NCBI GenBank assembly: GCA_963281255.1
Contig: OY725488.1
Span: 4,735,925-4,799,924, forward strand
Direction of reading: 5' to 3'
DNA: 64,000 nt
DNA from: Aphrocallistes beatrix
Taxonomy: Eukaryota > Porifera > Hexactinellida > Sceptrulophora > Aphrocallistidae
Numbering within the stretch: position 1 is the stretch's first letter; each line of letters starts with the position of its first letter. The notes under the pieces were generated by a model. That model was not told the DNA's origin, did not search any database, and saw only the letters and a list, made by a program, of their open reading frames with translations. Of this stretch, positions 42,676 to 52,898 are shown piece after piece. Position numbers and translations under genes: made by a program.

Positions 42676-42719
42676 GAAGCAACTATCCACTTCACATCGC
42701 AATTTTTATTTAGTCGTCG

Positions 42720-43648
42720 TGCAAGGTAGGCTCCACTCGAGCAGATTTATAATGGGATCTGCCCGTTTGAGACTAAAAGTTGCAAAAGGCCCTTTTTCTG
42801 ATATTCAAAGAAACAAGTAACTTTATTTTGGGGGATATTTGGGGGTGGTTTTATATCAGCGAATAATTAATCTTAATGGGCTAAAATCTATTAGTTTTGA
42901 GATATTAGTGAAACAGTTCGGACCATTAATAATTTCAATATGAAGGCTAGTGAACGACCGAAATTGATTTCGACCGAAATTTCGGTTTCGACCGAATTTC
43001 GGTATCGGTGACTTCACCGAAATCATGATTAAATTCTGACTCAGAATTTCTGAGTAATGAAAGAATAACTACTAAGAGTGATAAATATATAATCTACACA
43101 CAATCTACATAGCCTTTAATTGGATAACCATACATATGCTGCATTTCTATGGGGAACTCATGTTTGTACAATGGCATTGTAGTAACATATGCATTGTCAT
43201 CGTACAAACATGATACTTTCTATTATATAATCTAGTTACACAATATATCTACATACACGTACTTAATGAATTAGTGAATAGTTATGTTTATGCACCTTGA
43301 TTAAATATAAAATAGTATATATTGTCTTGCAAATTGTGGCCGAAATACCGAAATACGGGTTCGGTATTTCGGTGGAAAATTTCAATTTCGGCCGAAATTC
43401 GGTTTCGGTAAAATACTGGTTTCGGTCGTTCACTAATGAAGGCTGATCCCATCTGTTTCCACCTATATCTCCGAACCAGTAGATTTTAACCAATTCAAAT
43501 GTAATATTAGCTGTTATATAAAACCACTCCCAAATATATAAAAGATCAAGTTACTAGTTTCTTTGAATATCAGAGGTACTTTTGCAACTTTAAGCACCAA
43601 AACAGACAAATCCCATTATAAATCTGCACGAGGGGGAGCCTACTTTGC
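42720..43648. mobile_element. MITE with ~130-bp inverted arms, split by a hAT MITE
   Basis: GCAGATTTATAATGGGATCT... at the left is mirrored by ...CCCATTATAAATCTGC at the right. Outer tips GGTAGGCTCC / GGAGCCTAC. Internal hAT MITE at 42948-43435. Confidence 0.8.
42948..43435. mobile_element. hAT MITE with perfect 8-bp duplication and GACCGAAA-rich ends
   Basis: TAGTGAACGACCGAAA and its inverse TTTCGGTCGTTCACTA (one part diverged), flanked by atgaaggc at 42940-42947 and 43436-43443. CGACCGAAATTTCGGT palindromic phrases fill both ends. Confidence 0.93.
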
Positions 43649-43774
43649 GCGGACACGAAATCAACAAATTGCTTGAAAATTTTATAGAAAATATTTGGTA
43701 TCAAGGTTAAATATTTGAATAGTGTGTATATCTAAAGATCAAAATTTTTGGACCCTAATATATATATATATTTC

Positions 43775-44251
43775 CACTGCCCGGACAAAAGTATTCGACC
43801 ACCACGAAAACTTCCATACAAATAATATTAAATTAGATCTATTAAAAAAGGAACATGTCCTTAAATAGTAGAAAATACTCTATTTTTAGTTCAAATTCGT
43901 AATCTACACATTCTAATTACTCATAATTGACAGTTTCAACTCAATTACTTATTCTTATGTAAAAAATTATCAACCTATGCCACTTTGTGTCACTAAACGC
44001 CATCATATATAATGGCTGTGACTTGGGACAAGTAGCATCAAGTATCAAATGTTGATATTTATCATCTTGGGAATTAGTAATTAAGCTGTGGCTATCAATT
44101 ATGAGTAATTAGAATGTGTAGTTTACGAATTTGAAATAAAAAATGGAGTATTCCTTACAGTTTGAGTACATATTCCTTTATGAATGGACCCACTTTAATA
44201 CTATTTGTATGGCGGTTTCTGTGGTGGTCGAATACTTTTGTCCGGGCACTG
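43775..44251. mobile_element. Tc1/mariner-type MITE (CCCGGACAAAAG family)
   Basis: CACTGCCCGGACAAAAGTAT and the inverse ATACTTTTGTCCGGGCACTG. Right TA present, left site mutated. Arms extend past the CATACAAATA block. Confidence 0.87.
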
Positions 44252-44589
44252 TATATATATATATAGCCTATGTAACTAAAGCCTATTCACGGTACGAATT
44301 TTACCCCACCATGGATTATTTCAAGTCTATTTTGTAAACAAACCATAATGTTTGAAATAAATTTGAATACGAATAATGTAGTGTATAATTTAGGATAAGT
44401 ATCATTGTTAGTTTATATTGTAATACCTACAATATTTCATACATTTTTTTCCTGATTCCCAATTTATTCATCCACATGTACATTTTAGAATTCTTAACCG
44501 AAATTCTTTACGGATTTTAATATTGATATTTTAGTGTCATTCTAAGAAGAATTCTAAGAATAGTATCCTAGAAATTTTCTTGAAACATT

Positions 44590-45456
44590 GATCGTTTAAA
44601 TCCTCTTGACGCGTATTCTGATCTCGAGTTCATTTCTCGTTACCGAGTGGATAAAGTGGTGTTCATGGAATTGATCGAAAGGTTGGAGACTTATTTGTCA
44701 CGAGCCACTAGTCGCTCACATTCTATCTCTGCCACGACTCAGTTTCTAGCTACTGGCAGTTTCCAAACAGTAGTTGCTTCATGCCATGGCATTTCGCAGC
44801 CTTCGCTCTCAAGATGCATCGGTAATGTATCAAATGTACTCTGCTCTTGTGCCAGTGATTTCATTCGCTTCCCAAATGAAGCTGGTCAAAGAAAGATACA
44901 ACAAGGGTTCCAAGAGAAGTATGGATTTCCAAAAGTATTGGGATGCATTGATGGATCTCACATACCCATCGTTGCACCATCTATTAGCGAACCTCTTTAT
45001 GTTAACCGAAAAGGTTATCATTCGATTAACGTACAAGCTATATGCGATGATAAATCCCGCTTTATTGATGCTGTTGTGAAGTGGCCAGGGAGTACTCATG
45101 ATGTTTTCATGTGGAGACAATCAGCAATCAAACAGAAGATATCTTCAGGCGAAATTCAGACCGTTGATGGATGGTTTTTGGGTGACAGTGGATACCCGCT
45201 GAACTCTAATTTAATGACCCCATTTCTTTCACCGGTTACCTCAAGTGAAAGAAGGTACAATCGAACTTTTTTAAAGACTAGAAAAACAATAGAGTGCACA
45301 TTTGGCATATGGAAGAGTCGGTGGAGGTCAATGGATAAAACCGGTGGGAGCTTATGCTATAGTCCCGAAGTGGTCTGCAAACTTATTGTTTCTACCATGG
45401 TTTTACACAATTTATGCATTGATCATGGGTTACATACAGATATAGAGATGCTGCAA
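44590..45456 (+). CDS. Harbinger transposase (HARBI1-like), 5' incomplete
   Basis: Open from about 44590 (IDRLNPLDAYSDLEFISRYRV, a typical HARBI1 N-terminal segment) without a clear start; the first ATG in frame is 44665. An in-frame TGA lies just upstream, so either an upstream exon or a lost start is needed. The catalytic DDE nuclease shows GCIDGSHIPI (first Asp), GDSGYP (second Asp) and TRKTIECTFGIWKSRW (Glu). It ends in the conserved VCKLIVSTMVLHNLCIDHG. The frame remains open beyond this into hAT sequence to 45564, so the natural stop has been lost at the insertion. All three catalytic acids are kept. Needs its Myb-like partner to enter the nucleus and bind the ends. Confidence 0.85.
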
Positions 45457-47331
45457 CCGCTGCTAGTATGTCACAGCAGGCAGAGTGCGGGAAATCCGTT
45501 CTTGAGTTACAGTGTTCAGCTGCTGCAAAAGAGGCTGAGTGTAGAGCGGAGAGGAATCGTATAATCGTACTTAAGCTGATGAGGTCAATCTATTTCCTGG
45601 CAAAGGACAAGATTCCTCACACCACTGTTTACTCAAATTTAATTGCCTTACAGGTTGCCAATGGAGATGGTTTGCTGGAAGAGCACCTCACTCGAGGTGC
45701 CTCCAATGCTCATTACACATCAAAGTACAGTGCAGTGATATTTCTGGAAGCTCTTGACACGTGGCTTGAAAGAAAGCAATTGAAGAGTTTGAGGTCCAGC
45801 CCATTTTTTTCTATCTTAGCAGATGAGTGTCAAGATATATCCACACAGGAAGAGCTATCTATCTGTTGCAGGTGGATTGTGGATGGCTATCCCGAGGAAC
45901 ACTTTCTAGATATACTCCATGTCAAGGAAGTAAATGCTGCCTCAATCACAAAAGCTCTCACCTCTTTCATGGAAGAGAAAAATCTCGACTACAGACGGCT
46001 AGTTGGGCAAGGCTACGATGGTGCAGCAACCTTTTCTGGATGTAAAAATGGTGTCCAAAGAAGGATTAGAACGCACTCAGCTCATGCAGTATACATACAC
46101 TGTACATGCCACCGAATTCAACTGGCATCTATTCAAGCTGCTGAGTCCATCACCATAATCAACAAAATGTTTGGCACAATGACCAACCTGTGGAAACTAT
46201 TCGCCAAAGAAAGCAGAAGCTCTCAAGGTTGTACAATCAGTTCTAAATTTACCTGAGCTGAAGGTAGTAAAGCCTAGTAGCACGAGGTGGTTGTCCCATG
46301 AGCGGTGCCTACGTGCAATCCGTAAAGATCTTCCTGCTCTTATTATTACTCTACATGAGCTCTACCAGAAGTCAGGAGATGCAGAAGCATACGGAATTTC
46401 TCTTGTCTTGAGCTCCTTTTCTGGAGTAGCCAGCATTTTCCTTATGTCAGAAGTACTTGATCTCCTTGCCAGGCTTAGTTGCTACATGCAAAGGTAGACT
46501 GCTGACTTTAGCAGGCTACCTTTGATTCTTGAAAGCATTTTGAAAGAGCTAGATGAATTGAAGGAAGACCAAGCCGAGTGGTGTTCTGGAGTGAGCACTC
46601 AGGTTGACGAGCTTGAGAGCGATCATGGAATCACAATTACAAGAGGCCGCTCAGCTCGTAGCTTTGCGGGAGGTGATTGTGTTGGATCTTTAACTGATTT
46701 CCGAGAAAAGGTTACTCTTCCTTATATCGATGCTTTGCTACACAACATCCGCAACCGATTCTCTGGTGAAGCTGTAGACCTCCTTGTCTCCTCCTCTGTT
46801 TTCAATCCAACATCTCTTCTTTCAGAAGAAGCAACTTTACCAGATTATGGTAAAAAAGAAATGAGAGTTTTGGCCCAATTTTATGGCAATGAAGCAACAG
46901 TTTTCTATGATGGTGTAACTTTTACTTCCCCATCACTTATTGACAAGGATGAAATTGATGTTGAGTGCCGCTTGTTCAAGCGAGCATTGATTCACGAATC
47001 AAGGTTGGTCTGGGAAGAAAATAAGACTACCAAAGCACCAAGCCTACAAGATGTCAAAGCTCGTATGGAGGCATCTGGAGCTTACACTGGTATCTTTCCA
47101 GAGATATTCAAGCTACTTAACATCATTCTTGTTCTTCCAGTAGGGACAGCTTCAGTTGAGAGATCTTTCAGCAGCATGAAGCAAATTAAGACTAGACTTC
47201 GGAATAGGCTTAATAATGCTAATCTCGCACATTTAATGAGAATCGCAATCGAAGGTCCAGAGTTATCCTCAGTTAACTTTGATGAAGTTCTTGAAGTTTT
47301 TAAAAAGAATAATCGTCGAATTCAGTTATAA
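45450..47331 (+). pseudogene. hAT transposase (ZNF862-like), two frame breaks
   Basis: The first block (45468-46256) has MRSIYFLAKDKIPHTT, the first acidic site ILADECQDISTQEE, VGQGYDGAATFSGC with the second acidic site, and YIHCTCHRIQLAS. A frameshift near 46235 moves the frame to ALKVVQSVLNLPELK and STRWLSHERCLRAI. A TAG at 46496-46498 ends that piece. The last block (46522-47331) includes FREKVTLPYIDALLHNI and a well-kept C-terminal dimerisation domain, LPVGTASVERSFSSMKQIKTRLRNRL. No N-terminal zinc finger was found; the left end merges into the Harbinger coding sequence at about 45450. Probably a truncated insert, with a dead enzyme. Confidence 0.85.
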
Positions 47332-47469
47332 TATAGCATATAATAATTACTGACTTCTGTATTTTATTATCAGCTATAGTGATTTCATGATTTAGAACAA
47401 TAGTATCATATAACCTGCCCTTTGTTGTAATCTCACATAATGTCAACATGTTCAAGATTGTTGATATTG

Positions 47470-47545
47470 TCCTGGGGGGGGGAACTTTGGCTGGGGGGGG
47501 GGGGGGGGAACTTTGGCTGGGGGGGGGGGGAGGAATCCCAGGGCC
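47470..47545. repeat. Poly-G / AACTTTGGCT tandem
   Basis: Three G runs (about 10, 16 and 12) separated by AACTTTGGCT units. They would be able to form G-quadruplexes on the plus strand. Lies between the hAT stop and the Harbinger Myb gene. Confidence 0.8.
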
Positions 47546-47559
47546 ACCCCCCTCTGTAT

Positions 47560-48305
47560 GAAACCCTGTTAGGTGAAAATTAGTAGATGGAAAGGGTGGA
47601 CGCAACAAGGGATACTGGGTTGTTTGGTTGTGGACCATCCATGATAGTATTTTGGACTGATCCTCAGCAACTCGCTCAAAAATTGTTACTACCCGTTCAA
47701 ATTTTGAATCAATTCGTTTTAGCAACCTCAGTTTCTCTTCCTCGCTGTTTAGTAGGGACTGCTTAATTGACTCATACCCACTCGTCTCCGTATCTGAAAT
47801 TTTTCTTTTTCTTTGAACTGATGGTTCTCAAAAGAACTTTTTTCAGATTCCTGAGAGGGTAGGGTGTTGGGCTTATAATCATAGACTCATCATCTATTAT
47901 CACGGTTGAGGTGGGTTCTAGTGAGAGATCAATGCCCCATTCAATCCCTTCAAATGCCTCATTTCCTTTTATGGAAAAAATATTTGCCTCCAGTTCATCT
48001 AAGGATTCTTCAGCTGGCCCTCCTCCGTCCTTCTAATCGAAGCTATTTTATCTGCTATTCGAGGCTTATAGTTTGTTAATGTATTGTACCACTTCTTGCT
48101 AATCTCATCTCTAGTCCTTGTGCTGGCATGCCTGTCCGAAATCTAACCGGCTATTTCTTCCCAGATTTTGTTTTTGTCATCAGCTGTGAGAGTAGAACTG
48201 AAGGCTCCGAAAATTTTGGGTTTGTTTTCTTCTACTAGATCTACCAAGGTCATAATTTCATCGTCAGAAATTTTTTTCGCGAGTTTTACTTTGGTCACTT
48301 GCCAT
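47560..48305 (-). pseudogene. Harbinger Myb/SANT-like DNA-binding partner (NAIF1-like)
   Basis: The ATG at 48305 starts MASDQSKTRE. A one-base shift in an A-run leads into ISDDEIMTLVDLVEENKPKIFGAFSSTL, then NKIWEEIAG, a stop, RTRDEISKKWYNTLTNYKPRIADKI. This is the Myb_DNA-bind_5/NAIF1 pattern with its spaced Trp residues. The tail (EEKLRLLKRIDSKFERVVTIFERVAEDQ) is coiled-coil-like. At least three breaks. In this family the protein helps the transposase into the nucleus and onto the ends. Its presence opposite the transposase supports the Harbinger call. Confidence 0.75.
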
Positions 48306-48879
48306 GTTGTAATATAGTTAGTGTTTCGAATTTTAACATTGGTTCTAGATACTACTCTTTATACTATTTGTCAATAGCAGTGTTATGCTAAAACGGAATC
48401 CCTTGTAAGTGTTCACTCTAGTGATTATTTACAAGTCAGCACAACACTAACCTAAGATCTCGTCAACATCAAAAGTGCTAATTCAAAATTGATACTTTGA
48501 ATTATAATTTTACTGTTGTTATAACAAAAGGATCAATTTCCTCTGCTATCGTCAAAATTAATAAAAAATTCGAACTTCAACGATTTAGAATGAATTTAAG
48601 TCAACCTCCTACCTCACTTAAAATTTCTCTAAGAATTCTTATAAATTCTAAGAATTTTTCTTAGAATTAAAGGATTTTCTAAGAATTCGCTAAATTCTAA
48701 GAAAAATTCTAAGAATTTGACTTAGAACTTTAGTGAATACCACTTAAAATAACTCTAAGAATTCGACCTAAAATTGAAAATTTCTTAGAATAATTCTTAG
48801 AATCAAGTGAAATTCTAAGAATTCTAAGAATTTCAGTTTAGAACTTCAGTGAATGAGGCCCCTGGTCATATGAAGGAGT

Positions 48880-49672
48880 TTAGAGAAGATGAGTTAGATG
48901 GGCCTAGAACTGTAGATGACCAGGACTGCTTTAGCAAGTATATTGTGGTGAGAGCGCTTAAAAAGAAGTCAGCTGAAAGTATGCGAGCATCTCACATCTT
49001 CCAGACAGATAACGGAGGTTAATTTACTATTAACCTGCTGAATACGACACTGCGGAATGGCGGCTACAGGTACTTCTTGCTCATAGTTGATTTCTTTTCA
49101 TATTACTGTCGAAGCAATCCCGTTGAAAGACCAGACCAACACGTCCATCGTTAACGCATTCATGGAAGGATGGGTCTATCGTGGACATGGCGTACTAGGA
49201 TGTGGATGGGTTAGTGGTGCACGAACTGGGCCACGACTTAGGGATTACTAAACGTCACACCACACCGTAAACACTCGGAGTTTGATGGGATTGCCGAAAG
49301 AAATATCGGCTTCGTCAAACAAGTGATACGTTGCTTGATGTTCGAACGCCACCTAAAAAAGGATTACTGGCCATCGATGTTGCAAGAGATTAATTTCTAC
49401 GGCAATAATCTGGACAACGCGTCGAGTAAAATATCTCCACCCATGTTGGCGTTTGGCCGTCAGCCGAGATCACCAATCGATATGCTCATTAGCACTGGTA
49501 ATACTCCAGCAAAAGTTACAGGATCAGCCAGTCAGTATCTCGAAACAACGGTAAAGAAGAGGCAAGAATTGAGTGAAATTGCACGAGAAGACCAAGAATG
49601 CAAACAATCGGGGGCTAGGAAGAAGAATGATTTAGGCAAGAAAACATCTAACATAACCCCGGGAGATTAAGT
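48880..49672 (+). pseudogene. Integrase of the TIR transposon, longer copy
   Basis: GPRTVDDQDCFSKYIVVRALKKK, then IFQTDNGG with an acidic site (followed by a stop). Another core-like block (YFLLIVDFFS, then VEAIPLKDQTNTSIVNAFMEG in the next frame) follows, then FDGIAERNIGFVKQVIRCLM with the catalytic Glu, and a 115-codon open tail (49323-49670) through WPSMLQEINFYGNNL, AFGRQPRSPIDM and ITPGD, a GPY/F-like module end. Two core-like blocks in a row suggest an internal duplication or a fusion of two integrases. Dead through stops. Clearly homologous to 19985-20483. Confidence 0.72.
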
Positions 49673-49790
49673 CATGATTAAAATAAAGGACTATTCGTAT
49701 ACATGTTAGTTTGTAGTAAGAGAGAAACTATCACAATTTTCCATCTCTTTTGTATTAATATTCATTAAACTCCATTAAATTTCATCAAAA

Positions 49791-50335
49791 CAAGCGCGCT
49801 TCGCGCTTGCTTGCGCTGCGCGGCTGGCGGACACTTTGTGTCCGCCGGAGGCTCCCTTCGGTCGCCTGGAGTCACATTGGTTAATTATAAGGGAGATAAC
49901 ATCTCTAAATATGTCTGTCCTACTGTGCTAATCGATATCACTCGAAAAATCACCAACTTTGTGAATTTAAAAATTTTTGATGCGTAATGATGACGTCATA
50001 ACAAAGTGATGAGCCATCATTTTTTGATGATAGTTGCATCATATGTGAGACATGTTAGTATACAGATTCTATTAAAATTTCAGCCTTCTATCTCCTATAA
50101 TGGCTGAGTTATGCCCGAATAACTGTGTTGCTTAACTTTTAAAAATGTGACAATGACGTCATAATTCCATGATGAGTCGACATTTTCGTCTGAGCTCAGA
50201 ACTTACTGGAGCCATAGCCAAAAGACTCCCGCATGCCAAAAGTCAGCTTTTTGCGCCTGGCAGTTTCTTCAATCAATTCGTAACATATATATATATATAT
50301 ATATACAAATATTAATCGAGTTTTAATAGTAAGGA
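49791..50335 (-). mobile_element. Helitron-like element, full length, with an empty-site paralogue
   Basis: Inverted 545-bp copy with all landmarks. The flank CTCCATTAAATTTCATCAAAA on the left and TATTGCTATGCTATACAG on the right are continuous (as inverse) in the other integrase element near 18770-18810, where no insert is present. This shows precise insertion between A and T with no duplication. Confidence 0.93.
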
Positions 50336-50458
50336 TATTGCTATGCTATACAGTTTGTATTTTGCACATAAGACTTGAAGTAATCCATGGTTAAATACCG
50401 TGAATAGGCTATAGCATAGCCTACTCTAATGGGAGAGCTGCATTAGCTCGAATTGTTA

Positions 50459-50788
50459 TGTTGTCGATAGCTCGAATTTAGCATGTTGTCGATAGCTCGA
50501 CTCTGTTTTTAAGTATGTTGTCGATAGCTCGACTCCGTTTTTGTGTATGTTGTCGATAGCTCGACTCTATTTTTAAATATGTTGTCGATAGCTCGACTCC
50601 GTTTTTTTGTGTTGTCGATAGCTCGACTCTGTTTTTAAGTACGTTGTCGATAGCTCGACTCCGTTTTTGTGTATGTTGTCGATAGCTCGACTCCGTTTTT
50701 GTGTATGTTGTCGATAGCTCGACTCCGTTTTGTGTATGTTGTCGATAGCTCGACTCCGTTTTGTGTATGTAGTCGATACTCGACTCCT
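50459..50788. repeat. Eleven tandem ~32-bp units with GTCGATAGCTCGAC hairpins
   Basis: Each unit has TGTTGTCGATAGCTCGACT, then CCGTTTTTGTG or CTGTTTTTAAG. The core can pair GTCGA with TCGAC. Units one to ten keep the core; the eleventh is diverged. Position just inside the element end suggests transposase-binding iterons (inference). Confidence 0.9.
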
Positions 50789-50923
50789 TTATTTGAATGG
50801 GAAATAATTGCTGGATAGGTTTGTTTTGAAAAATCACAATTTATGTGAATTCCAAACAACTTGCTACACTGGTATAAATAGTTTTTCCATTAATATTATT
50901 GTTATATATTTACCTCTTCAACA

Positions 50924-52525
50924 ATGGAATACATATCAGACAGCTATAGGCGTAGTAATGGGAAAATTCTTACAACAACCGATGGGTTTAAGTATTCTAA
51001 ATATAAAGTGAAAGAAAATACAACATACCTCAGATGTGTTTTATCAAAAAATGGGTGTAAAGGGACAGCTAAACTAAAGTTAGAAACTAATTTGATATAT
51101 CCCAATTCAAATCATAACCATGGCATTGAGGAGTACAAATCAGGAGTGTATGAATTGAAAATTAAATGCAAGAAAATGGCGGAAAGTACTCAAGATAATT
51201 TAAGGAAGATTTTCGAGGACGAAACAAGAACTAGTCTGTTTGCAACTGAAATTTCTTTCAATGAGTGCGTCTTCCATGTACCGTTCTTGGAGAAGATTGC
51301 AACCTAAGATCCCCCTTACAGATATAGAATTCTCAGTTATGTTGCCAGAATCTACTTTTGCAAAGCACCACAAATTTACCGTTACGACTGATAACCATAC
51401 TGCTATTGTCTTTTATTCTCAACACATGAAGAATTACTTATCAGAAATTTCCAAAATTCAATATGATGGGACATTTTATACAGTGCCAGCCCAATTCTCC
51501 CAATTATGGACAATATTCGTTGTAATTGATAAACATGCACTACCAGCAATACATTGTTTAATGACCTCTAAGGAACAAGAATTCTATACAGCAATAATAG
51601 CTAAGATCCATTCTCTCATTCCAGATTTCATACCGAAAATCTCTATCTCTGACTGGGAACCAGCGCCGCGAAATTCTATGAAAGAAATTTATCCCGCCAT
51701 TAAAAATCAGGGATGTTGGTTCAACTTTACCCAACGTATGTATCTGAGCCAAAACTCAGAAGCTCGGGCTTGTTCAGAATTTTCATGCTAATCCTGAAAC
51801 TGCCAAATTCATAAGAAATCTCATGGCAATACCATTTCTCCCAGCAAGTTTATTTCGTCCAACCTATGCATTCCTCCAAGTACAGGATCTTACAAATCTG
51901 AAATCAGGCAAATTGGAGCAACTTCAGAAATACTTCAAGAAGTGGTGGATTACTCAAATAGATCCAGAGGAACTATCTATCTATGAAGCTGAAATTACTA
52001 CCAATAATGCTGCGGAAAGCTACCATGCAAAGCTCAAATCCATCATTAAAACTCCTCATCCAAGAGTATGAAATTATCTAACAGCTCTGAACAATATGAT
52101 ATAAGACATAGATAACGAATTAGGAAGATTGAGACAAGGCCATAGCATTTCTAGGGCGAGGAAATCAAAGTACGTTCCAAAGGCTCAACAACGCGAAGTT
52201 ACTAAGGAAGTTCAGACATGGCGAGTTCACTCCTTGGCAGTATCTAAATGCAATGACCAACACTATTGGTAGTACCTTTACTTCAGAAGCAGGAATCGAA
52301 TTATCTGATACTGATGAGTCAGAGACTTCAGACAATGAAAGCGAGATTCAAGTAGTGGAGAATATTTGTGTTGTATGTCTGAGGCCACGGACAACAACTT
52401 GGGTATTTATAACTTGTAAGCACGCTAATTGTTGTGCAGAATGCAGCGAGAGAATAGAGGAATTGAATCAGATTTGTCCGGTGTGTCGATCTCCAATTAT
52501 CAGTCGATTCCAAATTTATATTTAG
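50924..52525 (+). pseudogene. MULE transposase with FLYWCH N-terminus and C-terminal RING
   Basis: The ATG at 50924 starts a FLYWCH-like zinc finger (YKVKENTTYLRCVLSKNGCKGTAKL, then HNHG). After a frameshift near 51240-51300, the MULE core reads IQYDGTFYTVP (first Asp), ISDWEPAPRNSMKEIYP (second acidic site) and GCWFNFTQRMY, where the family His of the CxxH is Asn. AEITTNNAAESYHAKLK carries the last acidic site at about 52000. The tail frame (FTPWQYLNAMTNTIG, then an Asp/Glu-rich linker) ends in CVVCLRPRTTTW, CKHANCCAEC and CPVCRSPI, a complete C3HC4 RING of the IAP/Mindbomb type. Three or four frame breaks, so probably inactive. The RING is in the same reading direction and at the C-terminus, so it looks like part of the protein. 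Confidence 0.82.
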
Positions 52526-52898
52526 TAGTTATGCACTTATATTTATCACTTTTTCATTCATTCACACAGTATTTTAATATCATGATAGTAATTAAATATT
52601 TCTCACTACTTATACTATGTACAATATCCGTATTCAATAAACAATGAAAATTTCTAACAGTAGAAGAAATATACATGAAACATGGGAAAACTTAAACTGA
52701 GCTAAGCTATCGACATAGACAAAAACGGAGTCGAGCTATCGACAACATAACAATTCGAACTATTGCATGCGTCCTCTAATAATGCCTCACAGACCAGTCA
52801 ATTGGAATATGCAAAATATTTACTGACATCAGGAAGCTAAGTCTTATGATAAACTAGCTCCTGTGAACTAGCCAATATACTTTTGGTTATTTGTTTTA

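Larger units (their letters stand above)
44480..48862. mobile_element. PIF/Harbinger element, left tip missing, with a hAT inside
   Basis: The right tip is the inverse of GGGGCCTCATTCACTGAAGT, followed by about 250 bp of repeated TTCTAAGAATT phrases, which also appear at 44540-44580 on the left. It contains both Harbinger genes in convergent orientation: transposase (+) and Myb/SANT-like protein (-). Confidence 0.75.
44262..50414 (+). mobile_element. Integrase-bearing TIR transposon, copy 2, heavily nested
   Basis: The left end AGCCTATGTAACTAAAGCCT and the next 200 bp match the inverse of 23400-23607. The right end (50345-50414) matches 18710-18780 inverted. Contains a Harbinger (44480-48862), the integrase remnant (48880-49672) and a Helitron-like copy (49791-50335). 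The last ~14 bp of the right tip are missing, where the MULE begins. Confidence 0.78.
50431..52774 (+). mobile_element. MULE-type element with hairpin iterons
   Basis: Ends GGGAGAGCTGCATTAG and the inverse of GGACGCATGCAATAG lead into shared TCGAATTGTTATGTTGTCG arms. Flanks share tctaat. Eleven hairpin units lie at the left and one inverted unit at the right (about 52731-52750). One transposase gene between. Confidence 0.75.

Noticed and set aside
50459..50788. CRISPR-like regular repeat array
   Set aside because: The 'spacers' are near-identical 11-13 base strings, not unique sequences, and the context is a eukaryotic transposon end.
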